From contig NZ_FOSG01000022.1 of assembly GCF_900114215.1 (NCBI RefSeq), positions 1-64,000 of the forward strand: a DNA stretch of 64,000 bases, given 5' to 3'. The translations under genes were made by a program, and so were the position numbers. Source of the DNA: Streptomyces mangrovi (GTDB lineage Bacteria; Actinomycetota; Actinomycetes; Streptomycetales; Streptomycetaceae). How positions within the stretch are numbered: the first letter of the stretch is position 1; each line of letters starts with the position of its first letter. The notes below the pieces were generated by a model. The model saw only the letters and a list, made by a program, of their open reading frames with translations. It did no database searches and had not been told where the DNA came from. Below, in pieces: positions 43,581 to 52,499 of the stretch.

Positions 43581-43602
43581 GGACCTGCCGCCGGCAGGTC
43601 CC
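43580..43602. terminator. Hairpin between the convergent lyase and patatin genes
   Basis: GGGACCTGCC (43580-43589) and GGCAGGTCCC (43593-43602) form a perfect 10-bp stem starting at the last base of the lyase stop codon. Confidence 0.65.
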
Positions 43603-43632
43603 GGCACCGGCCGGTCGCCGGCAGCCGTCCGC

Positions 43633-44493
43633 TCAGCCGTGCCAGAGATCGCCCACGTCCCGCACGTGGGCGGCGGCCTGCGCACGTCCCGCGCGTGCGC
43701 AGGCCGCCCGGCGGGAGGCGTCCAGGGGGTTGCGGCCGAGCTCCCGGCGGGCGGCGGCGTCCGGGACGATCAGCGCGACATCCGCCCCCTCCGCCCGCAG
43801 CCGGGCGGCGAGCCGCTCGGCCCGGGGGCCCGGCCCGAACGCCCTGGACAGCGGGGCGAGCACCACCACCCGCCGGTGGCCGCGCGCCAGATCGGCGTTG
43901 GTCGTCGACCGCACGCCGCCGTCGATCCACCACCGCCCGCACAGGGCCACCGGTGGCCACAGACCCGGCATCGCACAGCTCGCGGCGACCGCCCGGAGCA
44001 GGTCGGCGCCGCTGCCGGAGTGGAAGGCGCCCAGCTCACCGGTGTGCGCGTCCACGGCGGTCACGCGCAGCGCGTCCGGCCACTCCCGCACCGGCAGCAG
44101 GGCGGCCATGGCCTCCAGCACCTCCTCCCCGGAGGAGGTACGCGCCCCCAGCGCCATCCGCCCCAGCCGCCGCGCCACCGCCTCCGGGGTGCGCCGGCCC
44201 AGCTGCGCGCGCAGGAAGCCCAGGGCCGCGCCGGGAGTGATTCGCGCCTCGGGACCGGCCGCCTCCGGTCCGGCCGCCTCCCGAGCGGCCGCCTCCGACT
44301 GCCGCCGGTGGAGCTCCTCCGGATGCTCCCCGGCCGTCAGCCGGGCGCCGACCACCGCCCCCGCCGAGGTGCCGATCACCGTGTCGGCACCGGAGAGGTC
44401 CACCCCGGCCTCGGCCAGCCCGGCCAGCACCCCCACCTGCCACGCCCCGCCCGCGTGCCCACCGCTGCCCAGTACGAGCGTTCTGTCCGCCAC
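43633..44493 (-). CDS. Patatin-like phospholipase
   Basis: 286 residues from a GTG with AGGAGG eight bases upstream. The catalytic dyad and oxyanion hole of patatins are intact: VLGSGGHAGGAWQ (glycine-rich oxyanion loop), GTSAG with the nucleophile Ser, and the Asp in WIDGGVRS. It lacks a signal peptide, so it probably acts on lipids inside the cell or at the membrane. It diverges from the alditol oxidase gene with a 117-base shared promoter region. Confidence 0.9.
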   Translation of the reverse strand: MADRTLVLGSGGHAGGAWQVGVLAGLAEAGVDLSGADTVIGTSAGAVVGARLTAGEHPEELHRRQSEAAAREAAGPEAAGPEARITPGAALGFLRAQLGRRTPEAVARRLGRMALGARTSSGEEVLEAMAALLPVREWPDALRVTAVDAHTGELGAFHSGSGADLLRAVAASCAMPGLWPPVALCGRWWIDGGVRSTTNADLARGHRRVVVLAPLSRAFGPGPRAERLAARLRAEGADVALIVPDAAARRELGRNPLDASRRAACARAGRAQAAAHVRDVGDLWHG

Positions 44494-44610
44494 GGCGCCG
44501 GCCTCCTCCCTCGTCGGCCGTGTCCGTCTACCCACCGCCGCCTGCCGGAAGCAGCCGCACAAGTGGCATACGCTCGCACGGTCGATCGATCCCACGAGGC
44601 TGGAGACACC

Positions 44611-45879
44611 ATGGCCGCGACGCCGACCAAGCCCACCAAGCCCACCAACTGGGCCGGGAACGTCGAGTTCGCCGCCCGGGCCCTGCACCGCCCGGCGACG
44701 ACGGACCGACTGCGCGAGATCGTCGCGGCGTCCGACCGCGTACGGGTGCTGGGCTCGGGCCACTCCTTCAACCGGATCGCCGACACGGACGGCGACCTGA
44801 TCACCCTCGACGACCTGCCCCGCGCCATCGAGGCGGATCCGGCCTCCGGCACCGTCCGCGTCACCGGCGCGGTCCGGTTCGGCGAGCTGTGCCCGGTGCT
44901 GCGGCGGCACGGGCTCGCCCTGCCGAACCTGCCGTCCACCCCGCACTTCACCCTCGCCGGGGCGTACGCCACCGGCACCCACGGCTCGGGGCACACCGGC
45001 GGCACGCTGGCCGCCGCCGTACGGTCGGTGGAGCTGGTCACGGCGGACGGCTCGCAGGTCACCGTCTCGCGCGGCGACGACGGCTTCGAGGGGGCCGTGG
45101 TCTCGCTCGGCGCCCTGGGCGCGGTCACCGCCCTGACCCTTGACGCGTGCCCGGCGTTCGAGGTGGAGCAGTACGTCCACGAGGGGCTGCCCTGGGAGGT
45201 GCTGACACAGCACCCGGAAGAGGTGTTCGGCGCCGCGTACAGCGTCAGCGTCTTCACCGACTGGACCGGCCCGGCGCGGGTGTGGGCCAAGCGCCGCACC
45301 GGTGATCCGCTGCCCGGCCTCGCCCGGACCGGCGCCCGCCCCGCCGACGGCCCCCGTCACCCGATCGAGGGGATGCCGACTTCGAACGCCACCGAGCAGC
45401 AGGGCGTGCCCGGGCCGTGGGACGAGCGGCTGCCGCACTTCCGCTCCGGGTTCATGCCCAGCGCCGGGGACGAGCTCCAGTCGGAGTACTTCGTGCCGGC
45501 CGGCCGCGCGGGCGAGGCCGTCGCGGCGCTGCGGGAGCTCGGGCCGCTGCTCGCCCCCGTGCTGCAGGTCTCCGAGATACGCACCGTGGCCGCCGATCCG
45601 CACTGGCTCAGCCCCGCCCACGGCCGCGACAGCGTCGCCCTCCACTTCACCTGGACGTCCGACGCGGCCGCCGTCGCCCCCGTGCTGCTCCGCGTCGAGG
45701 AGGCGCTCGCGCCCTTCGACGCGCGCCCCCACTGGGGGAAGCTGTCGTCCACGGGGGTGGATGCGCTGAGCGCCTCGTACCCGCGCTGGGAGGACTTCCG
45801 GGCGCTGCTGGACCGCTTCGACCCGGCGGGCGTGTTCCGCAACGAGCTGATCGACCGCTGGTTCCCCCGCGGCAGGTAG
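44611..45879 (+). CDS. FAD-linked alditol oxidase (AldO/xylitol oxidase family)
   Basis: 422 residues, close to the characterised 418-residue streptomycete AldO. His 51 in VLGSGHSFN is at the position of covalent FAD attachment. The FAD-binding segments LPSTPHFTLAGAYATGTHGS and VSLGALGAVTALTL, and the C-terminal HWGKLSSTG with the final RFDPAGVFRNEL, are all family-typical. It oxidises polyols such as xylitol or sorbitol to aldoses, producing H2O2. It starts with MAATPTKPTKPTN after a GGAG site. Confidence 0.9.
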   Translation: MAATPTKPTKPTNWAGNVEFAARALHRPATTDRLREIVAASDRVRVLGSGHSFNRIADTDGDLITLDDLPRAIEADPASGTVRVTGAVRFGELCPVLRRHGLALPNLPSTPHFTLAGAYATGTHGSGHTGGTLAAAVRSVELVTADGSQVTVSRGDDGFEGAVVSLGALGAVTALTLDACPAFEVEQYVHEGLPWEVLTQHPEEVFGAAYSVSVFTDWTGPARVWAKRRTGDPLPGLARTGARPADGPRHPIEGMPTSNATEQQGVPGPWDERLPHFRSGFMPSAGDELQSEYFVPAGRAGEAVAALRELGPLLAPVLQVSEIRTVAADPHWLSPAHGRDSVALHFTWTSDAAAVAPVLLRVEEALAPFDARPHWGKLSSTGVDALSASYPRWEDFRALLDRFDPAGVFRNELIDRWFPRGR

Positions 45880-46201
45880 CCGGCGACCGGTCAGCCGACG
45901 GCCGGTCAGCGGACGGGCGGCGGGGAAAGGCGCCCGGGAAAGGCGCCGGGGAAGGGCGCCGGGGAAGGGCGCCGGGGAAGGGCGGCGGCCGGAAGGCAGA
46001 TGTTCCCCGTTCCCGGGATCGGACGGGTTTGGCCCCGGCGTGCGGGCGGATCACTTCCCCCAAAACGGGCCAGTTGTGCCGGGATCATTCCCTCAGCGCC
46101 CTCCAGTCGCTACCTTCCCTTCCACCACGTCCGTAACCCGGACAGGCAATCCCCCACGTCGAACAGCCCGTCCCAGCTGTCCGCACCGGAAGGATCCTCC
46201 C
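45880..46201. other. Intergenic region before the aminopeptidase gene
   Basis: 322 bases without a gene. The left part is low-complexity: CCGGTCAGCCGAC-type repeats and then the 13-mers listed separately. The right part (about 46040-46190) is less biased and should hold the aminopeptidase promoter. Confidence 0.55.
45942..45980. repeat. Three tandem 13-bp repeats upstream of the aminopeptidase gene
   Basis: GGCGCCGGGGAAG is repeated exactly at 45942-45954, 45955-45967 and 45968-45980, with degenerate copies on both sides. The repeats are non-coding and adjacent, without spacers, so not a CRISPR. Confidence 0.9.
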
Positions 46202-47773
46202 GTGCACGCACCTCTCTCCAGAGGCAGGAAGCGCAGAATCATCGCGGCCACCGCCGCCGCGTCCCTCGCCACCCCCTTGATGCTCGCCGCGACCGCCACC
46301 TCCGCCGTGGCCAAGCCCGACCCCGGCAAGCAGGGCGAGCGGCTGGCGAGGCAGCTGGTCAAGAAGGCCGACGCGGACGGCGCCATGAGGCACCTGCGGG
46401 CGTTCCAGGCGATCGCCGACGCCAAGGACGACAACCGCGCCGCCGGCTCCGCCGGCTACGACTGGTCCGCGAAGTACGCCGGCACCCTGCTCAAGCTCGC
46501 CGGGTACGAGGTCACCTACCAGAACTTCGACTTCGTCTACCGCGAGACGCTCGCGGAGAAGCTGTCCGTCCTGAGCCCCACTCAGCGCGATGTCCCCATC
46601 AAGCTGATGACGTACACCGCGAGCACCCCCGAGGGCGGCGTCGAGGCAGCTCTCGCGGCCGTGCCCGTGGACACCGACGGCACCACCGGCTGCGAGGCCG
46701 ACGACTTCGCCGCCGGCGACTTCACCGGCAAGATCGCCCTGATCCAGCGCGGCGGCTGCACCTTCGCCGCCAAGCAGGCGAACGCCGCCGACGCCGGCGC
46801 GGTCGGCGCGATCATCTACAACAACACCGACGGGGACCTCAACGGCACCCTCGGCGAGGCCTCCGCCGGCCGCATCCCCACCGGCGGCATCACCCAGGAG
46901 GCGGGCGAGGCACTGGCGGCCGACGTCGCCCAGGGCACCGTCACCGTCAACATGGAGATCCGCGAGTTCCACGAGACCCGCTCCACGCCCAACGTCATCG
47001 CCGAGACCCGCGGCGGCGACGAGGACAACGTGGTGATGTTCGGCGCCCACCTGGACTCCGTCGCCGACGGCCCGGGCATCAACGACAACGCCTCCGGCTC
47101 CGCCGGCATCCTGGAGACCGCCCTCGAGTTCGCCAAGACCAACCGCAAGGGCAAGCACGCCAACAAGGTGCGCTTCGCTCTGTGGTCCGCCGAGGAGGTG
47201 GGTCTGCAGGGCTCCGAGCACTACGTGACCAGCCTGCCGGAGGCCGAGCGCGAGAAGATCGCCCTCTACCTCAACTTCGACATGATCGCCTCGCCGAACT
47301 ACGGCCTGTTCGTCTACGACGGCGACGACTCCGACGGCGTCGGCGCCGGCCCGGGCCCCGAGGGCTCGGCGCAGCTCGAGCACGCGATCAACACCTTCAT
47401 GCGCTCGCAGGGCCAGGAGCCGCGCGGCACCGACTTCACCGGCCGCTCCGACTACGGTCCGTTCATCGAGGCCGGCATCCCCTCCGGCGGCACCTTCACC
47501 GGCGCCGAGGGCATCAAGAGCGAGGAGGAGGCCGCCCTGTGGGGCGGTGAGGCCGGTATCGCGTACGACAAGTGCTACCACCAGGCGTGCGACGACATGG
47601 GCAACGTCAGCAAGAAGGCGCTCGGCGTCAACGTCGACGTGATCGCCAACGCCGTCGGCACCTACGCCTGGGACACCTCCTCGCTGACCGAGGACGTGCC
47701 CTTCGAGCCCACCAAGGGCACCGCGGGCAGCGGTGGCGGTCTGCACGACCACGACCACGGCCTGACCTCCTGA
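46202..47773 (+). CDS. Secreted M28-family zinc aminopeptidase with PA domain
   Basis: 523 residues from a GTG. The signal peptide (basic start, then AATAAASLATPLMLAATATS) ends near AVA-KP. A protease-associated domain (about 120-250) is inserted before the catalytic core, as in streptomycete leucine aminopeptidases. The dinuclear zinc site is complete: His 283 and Asp 285 in GAHLDSV, Asp 295 in NDNASG, the Glu pair 331/332 in SAEEVG, Asp 360 in NFDMIA and His 460 in KCYHQACD. It removes N-terminal residues from extracellular peptides. It ends in a His/Asp-rich tail (HDHDHG) that may bind metal. Confidence 0.93.
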   Translation: MHAPLSRGRKRRIIAATAAASLATPLMLAATATSAVAKPDPGKQGERLARQLVKKADADGAMRHLRAFQAIADAKDDNRAAGSAGYDWSAKYAGTLLKLAGYEVTYQNFDFVYRETLAEKLSVLSPTQRDVPIKLMTYTASTPEGGVEAALAAVPVDTDGTTGCEADDFAAGDFTGKIALIQRGGCTFAAKQANAADAGAVGAIIYNNTDGDLNGTLGEASAGRIPTGGITQEAGEALAADVAQGTVTVNMEIREFHETRSTPNVIAETRGGDEDNVVMFGAHLDSVADGPGINDNASGSAGILETALEFAKTNRKGKHANKVRFALWSAEEVGLQGSEHYVTSLPEAEREKIALYLNFDMIASPNYGLFVYDGDDSDGVGAGPGPEGSAQLEHAINTFMRSQGQEPRGTDFTGRSDYGPFIEAGIPSGGTFTGAEGIKSEEEAALWGGEAGIAYDKCYHQACDDMGNVSKKALGVNVDVIANAVGTYAWDTSSLTEDVPFEPTKGTAGSGGGLHDHDHGLTS

Positions 47774-48003
47774 GGCACTGACCTCCTGAGGCACTGACGG
47801 CCCGACGTCCCACGGACGTACGGCCGTGACGGCACCCCACCGCGGGCGCCGGGGCACACGCCCCGGCGCCCGCGGCGCTTCGCGCGCCGCGGACCCGGCG
47901 GCGCGCCGGCCCGTGACCACTCGCCCCCCCCCGAGGCCGGGACACGCCCCGACCCTTCGCCGGAAGGCTGTGTCCCCCGCCGCCGGGCCGGTAGGCTTTC
48001 CGT

Positions 48004-48300
48004 GTGATCTTCAAGCGAATCGGAAACGGGCGGCCGTACCCCGACCACGGCCGGGAGAGCACCCGCCAGTGGGCGGATGTAGCCCCACGCCCGGTGCGTC
48101 TTGACCAGCTCGTCACCACGAAGGGACAGCTCGACCTGGAGACCCTGCTCGCCGAGGACTCCACCTTCTACGGCGATCTGTTCGCGCACGTCGTGAAGTG
48201 GAACGGGGACCTCTATCTGGAGGACGGCCTCCACCGCGCCGTGCGCGCGGCCCTTCAGCAGCGGCAGGTGCTGCACGCCCGGGTGCTCGAACTCGACTGA
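48004..48300 (+). CDS. Small conserved actinobacterial protein of unknown function
   Basis: 98 residues from the GTG at 48004 (VIFKRIGNGRPYPDHGRE). Conserved-looking segments are VRLDQLVTTKGQLDLETLLA, then FYGDLFAHVVKWNGDLYLED and GLHRAVRAALQQRQVLHARV. The last part recalls ParB N-terminal-like sequences, where a Gly-Leu-His-Arg turn precedes a helix, but I would not assign a function. It stands alone before the LytR_C gene. Confidence 0.75.
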   Translation: MIFKRIGNGRPYPDHGRESTRQWADVAPRPVRLDQLVTTKGQLDLETLLAEDSTFYGDLFAHVVKWNGDLYLEDGLHRAVRAALQQRQVLHARVLELD

Positions 48301-48436
48301 CGCCCGCGGGCACCCGCCGCACCCGCTGACGTCCCGGGCCCGCCGTGCGGGACGCGTTGGCCCTTTCGGGGCCGACCACGGTACGCGCATTGATCGTTTA
48401 GTAGGCATTACGCCGTCTCCGCACTACGCTGCGCCC

Positions 48437-49216
48437 ATGAGCATGCTCACTCCCCCCGGCATGGGCGGCAAGTACCGCATCACGGGTGACAGCTACCCGC
48501 GGATGCGGCGCCCGCGCAGGCGCCGCAGGATCGTCGCCGCCTCGGTCGCGGCGACCGCCGCCCTCGGTGTGCTCTCCTGGGGGACCGTGCAGCTCCTCGA
48601 TGCCTTCACCGGCGGCGGCACCACGGTGCGCGCGGCCGGCGACGGCGGCGAATGCGAGCCGGCCGGCGACGGCGGGAAGGACGGGGGCGGCGCGAAGAAC
48701 GGCGGGAACGCCGCCGCGGCGCGTTCCGCCGAGAACTCCGGCGCCTCGCCCGCCGCCCTGCCGAAGCCGTCCGCCATCACCGTCAACGTCTACAACGCCA
48801 CCACCCGCGGCGGCCTGGCCAGGAAGACGGCGGACGCGCTGGAGAAGCGCGGCTTCACCATCGGCGAGGTGGCCAACGCCCCGGCCTCCCTCGACAAGAA
48901 GGTGAAGAAGGCCGGGCTGCTGATGGGCCCGCCCGCCGCCTACCGGAACGGCGCGTTCGACGTCCTGCTCACCCAGCTTCCCGGGGCGGAGGTCAGGGCG
49001 GTCGAGCGCAAGGCGTCCGAGGACGGCGGGAAGACCGGGAAGACCGGGAAGACCGACGGCGGGGACGGGAGGAAGGCCCCCGGAGAGAACGCCGCGGAGA
49101 GGGAGATCGATCTGGTGATCGGCAAGGCGTTCAAGGCCCTGGCCGAGGAGAAGGACGTGCGCAAGGCCATGGCGGCCCTCGCCTCCCCCTCCCCCTCGCC
49201 CTCGGGCTGCCGGTAG
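48437..49216 (+). CDS. LytR C-terminal-domain membrane protein
   Basis: 259 residues. A short basic cytoplasmic part and one membrane helix (IVAASVAATAALGVLSWGTV) lead to a Gly/Ala-rich spacer. The LytR_C domain lies at about 112-195 (ITVNVYNATTRGGLARKTAD, then EKRGFTIGEVANAP and AAYRNGAFDVLLTQLPGAEV). An acidic, Lys/Gly-rich tail ends in a Pro/Ser stretch. LytR_C domains occur in envelope proteins, often beside wall-polymer ligases, but no LCP domain is present here. It probably sits outside the membrane; exact role unknown. Confidence 0.85.
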   Translation: MSMLTPPGMGGKYRITGDSYPRMRRPRRRRRIVAASVAATAALGVLSWGTVQLLDAFTGGGTTVRAAGDGGECEPAGDGGKDGGGAKNGGNAAAARSAENSGASPAALPKPSAITVNVYNATTRGGLARKTADALEKRGFTIGEVANAPASLDKKVKKAGLLMGPPAAYRNGAFDVLLTQLPGAEVRAVERKASEDGGKTGKTGKTDGGDGRKAPGENAAEREIDLVIGKAFKALAEEKDVRKAMAALASPSPSPSGCR

Positions 49217-49259
49217 ACGCCCCGGTGGGCGCCCCGGCGGACGGGTGCGGCGGGCGGGG

Positions 49260-49895
49260 TCAGCCGGCCGTCCCGTACATGCGGTCGCCCGCGTCGCCCA
49301 GGCCCGGGACGATGTAGCCGTCCTCGTTGAGCCGCTCGTCGACCGAGGCGGTCACCACCGTCACCGGCGTGCCCGCCAGCTCGCGCTCCATCAGCTCCAC
49401 GCCCTCGGGCGCCGCCAGCAGGCAGAGCGCCGTGACGTCGTCGGCGCCGCGCCGGATCAGCTCCCGGATCGCCGCGACCAGCGTGCCGCCGGTCGCCAGC
49501 ATCGGGTCCAGGACGTACACCTGGCGGCCGGAGAGGTCGTCGGGCATCCGGGTGGCGTACGTGGACGCCTGGAGGGTGCGCTCGTCGCGGATCATGCCCA
49601 GGAAGCCCACCTCGGCGGTCGGCAGCAGCCGCACCATCCCGTCGAGCATCCCCAGCCCGGCCCGCAGGATCGGCACCACCAGGGGGCGCGGGTGGGACAG
49701 CCGCACGCCCGTGGTGGCCGTCACCGGGGTCCTGATGTCGACCGTCTCGGTGCGCACGTCCCGGGTGGCCTCGTAGGCGAGCAGGGTCACCAGTTCGTCG
49801 GCGAGGCGCCGGAAGGTCGGGGAGTCGGTGCGCTCGTCGCGCAGCGTGGTGAGTTTGTGCGCCACCAGCGGGTGGTCGACGACGTGAATCCGCAT
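49260..49895 (-). CDS. upp: Uracil phosphoribosyltransferase
   Basis: 211 residues from the ATG at 49895 (MRIHVVDHPLVAHKLTTLRD), which is the family's normal start and length. The PRPP-binding signature VYVLDPMLATGGTLVAAI and the uracil-binding end GYIVPGLGDAGDRMYGT are intact. It salvages uracil to UMP in the cytoplasm. A longer upstream frame is not needed. Convergent with the LytR_C gene. Confidence 0.96.
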   Translation of the reverse strand: MRIHVVDHPLVAHKLTTLRDERTDSPTFRRLADELVTLLAYEATRDVRTETVDIRTPVTATTGVRLSHPRPLVVPILRAGLGMLDGMVRLLPTAEVGFLGMIRDERTLQASTYATRMPDDLSGRQVYVLDPMLATGGTLVAAIRELIRRGADDVTALCLLAAPEGVELMERELAGTPVTVVTASVDERLNEDGYIVPGLGDAGDRMYGTAG

Positions 49896-49990
49896 GCCGT
49901 CGACAGTAGCCGAGCCGCTTTCCCGGCTCGCACTGGCGTACAGGCGCCTTTTCGGGGGACAGTGAACAGGTACGACCGGAGGTGGGCCGT

Positions 49991-50332
49991 ATGACCGGAC
50001 CGAGGCAGCAGCACGACGACACCCCCGACGACCGCCGGGGGCCCATACGCGAGGACCAGCGAGGCCAGAGCCAGGACCAGCGGAGCCAGGACCAGCGGGG
50101 TCAGGGCCGGCGGGACCGCCGGGGGCCCGGGGAGCGCCGCACGGGCACCCGGGCCGCCGGTGGCTCCGCGGCCCAGGCGACCCCGGACAGCGACGCGGAG
50201 CGCCGCCGCCGCCGGGCGGTCTTCCTGCGCGAGCTGAACGAGGCCAAGGCCCTGCGCGAACGGGTGCAACCGCGCCGCGCCCGCGCCGCACGCATGCGCC
50301 AGGCCATGCGAATGAGGACATTTCGCTGGTAA
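49991..50332 (+). CDS. Basic hypothetical protein
   Basis: 113 residues. A low-complexity N-terminal half of Gln/Arg/Asp repeats (DQRGQSQDQRSQDQRGQGRR) is followed by a conserved-looking helical C-terminus (RAVFLRELNEAKALRERVQP, then RRARAARMRQAMRMRTFRW). It is likely a small basic protein that could bind nucleic acid; function unknown. It diverges from upp with a shared promoter region of 95 bases. Confidence 0.65.
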   Translation: MTGPRQQHDDTPDDRRGPIREDQRGQSQDQRSQDQRGQGRRDRRGPGERRTGTRAAGGSAAQATPDSDAERRRRRAVFLRELNEAKALRERVQPRRARAARMRQAMRMRTFRW

Positions 50333-50461
50333 TCCGGCGCAACACCCACGCGACGCACGGTCGAAGACCTCTCGCTCGGCGCCGGTTTCTGCCACGATTC
50401 CGATTGGGCGGGGCGCGGTCCCGTCAGCACTCGGGCACCTGAAACCAGTGGGAGAGTCACG

Positions 50462-51013
50462 GTGTACTTCGCCGCACTGCTCGCGCGCACCGAAGACGGC
50501 TGGGAAGCGAGCGACACGGAACTCGACGAGGTCGAGACCCTGGCCGATCTCGCCGACCTGGCCCGGGAGGCCGCCGAGGACGATGAGCCGGTCCTGGTCT
50601 GCATCGAACAGGAGGGCGTCTGGTTCGGCGTCGTCCGCGTGGAGGGCGAGGAGGATCCCCGCATCTTCGTCTCGGACGCGGCCGCGGCCGCGCGCAGCTC
50701 CTACGGGGAGATCCTGCTCACCGACGAACTCCTCGGCCGCGAACCGGGCGGCGAGGAGGACCTCGACCTCCTCGTGGACCTCGACGGCACGGAGGACGGC
50801 GAGCCGCCGAGCGACACGGAGGACGACGAGGACGAACCGGGCGCGTCCGCACAGGCCGCCGGCGCCGCTCCGGCGGGGCCGGTCGGCGACGTCGGGCTGC
50901 TGGCCGACTTCGGCATGGACGGCACGGCGCTGCTCTCGCTGACCTCCGAGGACGCGCTGACCGAGATCGCCGACGCGCTCGGCTGCACGGACATGCTGGA
51001 GGCCGTCAGGTAA
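50462..51013 (+). CDS. tRNA adenosine deaminase-associated protein
   Basis: 183 acidic residues from a GTG. The opening YFAALLARTEDGWEASDTEL and the later LVCIEQEGVWFGVVRVEGEE match the conserved actinobacterial protein always encoded just before tadA. A disordered Glu/Asp-rich linker precedes the C-terminal domain (LADFGMDGTALLSLTSEDAL). It is thought to assist or accompany TadA; no biochemical role is established. Confidence 0.88.
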   Translation: MYFAALLARTEDGWEASDTELDEVETLADLADLAREAAEDDEPVLVCIEQEGVWFGVVRVEGEEDPRIFVSDAAAAARSSYGEILLTDELLGREPGGEEDLDLLVDLDGTEDGEPPSDTEDDEDEPGASAQAAGAAPAGPVGDVGLLADFGMDGTALLSLTSEDALTEIADALGCTDMLEAVR

Positions 51014-51167
51014 CCGGCGACCGCACCCCCTCCACCCTCGTACGGCCCACACGTCCTGCCGGCCCCGCGTGGCCCACGCACCTCATGCGTCCCAGGTGTC
51101 ACGCGGGGTCCCGCCGCCGTGCCCGCCCGCCGTACGCGGAGCCGGGGCGGGCGGGGACACTGGGCGC

Positions 51168-51836
51168 ATGAGCGTTCCGCCGGACCCGCAGGCCCCTCGC
51201 CCGGATTCCCCGAAGCCCCCCGGCTCCCCGGGCCCCGGGCCCTCCCCGGACGAGACCGCCGACCCGCTGCGCGACCCGTGGCGGGCGGCGATGCGCCGTG
51301 CCCTGGCCGAGGCCGTACGGGCTCCCGGGACCGGCGACGTACCCGTCGGCGCGGTCGTCCTGGGCCCGGACGGCACGGCCCTGGGGCTCGGCCACAACGA
51401 GCGCGAGGCGACCGGCGACCCCACGGCGCACGCGGAGGTCGTGGCGATCCGCGAGGCCGCCCGGGCGGTCGGCGAGTGGCGGCTGTCGGGCTGCACCCTG
51501 GTGGTGACGCTGGAGCCGTGCACGATGTGCGCGGGCGCGATCGTGCTGTCCCGGCTGGAGAGGGTCGTCTACGGAGCGGTGGACGAGAAGGCGGGCGCGG
51601 CGGGCTCCCTGTGGGACGTCGTACGCGACCGCCGACTCAACCACCGGCCCGAGGTGGTCTCCGGGGTGCTGGCGCGGGAGTGCGGGGCCCTGCTCACCGA
51701 CTTCTTCCGCGCCTCCTCCCGTACGCCCTCCCGCGCCCCTTCCCGAACGGCTCCCGGCCCGCCGCGGGGGGCCGCGGAGGACCGGAGGGGGACTTCCCCC
51801 GGAACCGATTTCGGCGCACGCCCGACCATGGGCTAG
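51168..51836 (+). CDS. tadA: tRNA(adenine34) deaminase
   Basis: 222 residues from the ATG at 51168. The zinc/catalytic motifs of the deaminase family are intact: HAEVVAIREAA (His and proton-shuttling Glu) and PCTMCAGAIVLSR (two Cys). It converts A34 to inosine in tRNA-Arg(ACG); that tRNA is present at 58.1 kb. About 45 Pro-rich residues precede the core and an Arg/Pro/Ser-rich tail follows, both unusual relative to E. coli TadA but common in streptomycetes. It lies downstream of its usual partner gene. Confidence 0.93.
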   Translation: MSVPPDPQAPRPDSPKPPGSPGPGPSPDETADPLRDPWRAAMRRALAEAVRAPGTGDVPVGAVVLGPDGTALGLGHNEREATGDPTAHAEVVAIREAARAVGEWRLSGCTLVVTLEPCTMCAGAIVLSRLERVVYGAVDEKAGAAGSLWDVVRDRRLNHRPEVVSGVLARECGALLTDFFRASSRTPSRAPSRTAPGPPRGAAEDRRGTSPGTDFGARPTMG

Positions 51837-51846
51837 GCTCTCTCCC

Positions 51847-51933
51847 GGTAGCGTGTCCGAGCGGCCGAAGGAGCTCGCCTCGAAAGCGAGTGTGGGGGCA
51901 ACTCCACCGTGGGTTCAAATCCCACCGCTACCG
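51847..51933 (+). tRNA. tRNA-Ser (anticodon CGA)
   Basis: An 87-base class II tRNA with acceptor GGTAGCG/CGCTACC, anticodon loop CTCGAAA giving CGA, long variable arm and T-loop GTTCAAATC. CCA is not encoded. A strong terminator follows. Confidence 0.95.
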
Positions 51934-51940
51934 CGGCAGT

Positions 51941-51971
51941 CGAAGGGCCTCCTCTCCGAGGAGGCCCTTCG
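51941..51971 (+). terminator. tRNA-Ser(CGA) terminator
   Basis: CGAAGGGCCTCCT (51941-51953) pairs with AGGAGGCCCTTCG (51959-51971). Confidence 0.85.
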
Positions 51972-52104
51972 CCGTGCTCCGCCGCCCTCGGTTCCGGGCC
52001 GGCTCCGGGCCGGCTCCGGGCCTCGCGACCCCTGGGAGCGCCGGTCGCCGCCGGTTAGACTCTCGCAACCGCCCGGGCGGTCCCGTGTTCGGGGACACCC
52101 GGGA

Positions 52105-52133
52105 TGTTCGGGGGTGTTCGGGGATGTTCGGGG
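52105..52133 (+). repeat. Short repeats phased at 10 bp upstream of a peptide gene
   Basis: TGTTCGGGG occurs at 52105, 52115 and 52125, exactly 10 bases apart, and once more at 52086. The array ends 13 bases before the start of the 53-residue protein, where it could form a protein-binding site or part of the leader. Confidence 0.75.
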
Positions 52134-52146
52134 AGAGGCAAGCGCC

Positions 52147-52308
52147 GTGAACGTGAAGAAGGTCGTGCTCTACGTACTCCTCGTCTTCATCCTGTACTCG
52201 ATCATCGCCTCCCCCGACCGCTCCACCGAACTCGTCGGCATCGGTTTCGAGGCCATATCCAGCGCCGCGAAGAGCGTCGGGGCCTTCATGTCCGAACTGG
52301 TGAACTGA
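52147..52308 (+). CDS. 53-residue membrane peptide
   Basis: It starts at a GTG (VNVKKVVLYVLLVFILYSII). One N-terminal membrane helix is followed by a short amphipathic part (TELVGIGFEAISSAAKSVGA). A GAGAGG ribosome site and the coding bias support a real gene. Similar tiny proteins are found in other streptomycetes near sigF; function unknown. Confidence 0.7.
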   Translation: MNVKKVVLYVLLVFILYSIIASPDRSTELVGIGFEAISSAAKSVGAFMSELVN

Positions 52309-52499
52309 ACGGGTCGCCCGTACGAGCCCGTCCGCACGAGCACCGCCCCGCCGTCCCGCGACCGCCCCCCGGACGGCCGTCCGCCGTGCGCGCACCGCAA
52401 CAACACGAAGTTATGCGGTGCTTGCCCATGGTGCATATACCTTGTGATGCTATGACCGCTTTTGCCGGATGCAACAACCGCGAAGGGGTTGGACGAACG

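Noticed and set aside
45942..45980. Possible CRISPR array
   Set aside because: Units of 13 bp are directly adjacent with no spacers and no cas genes are present anywhere in the window.
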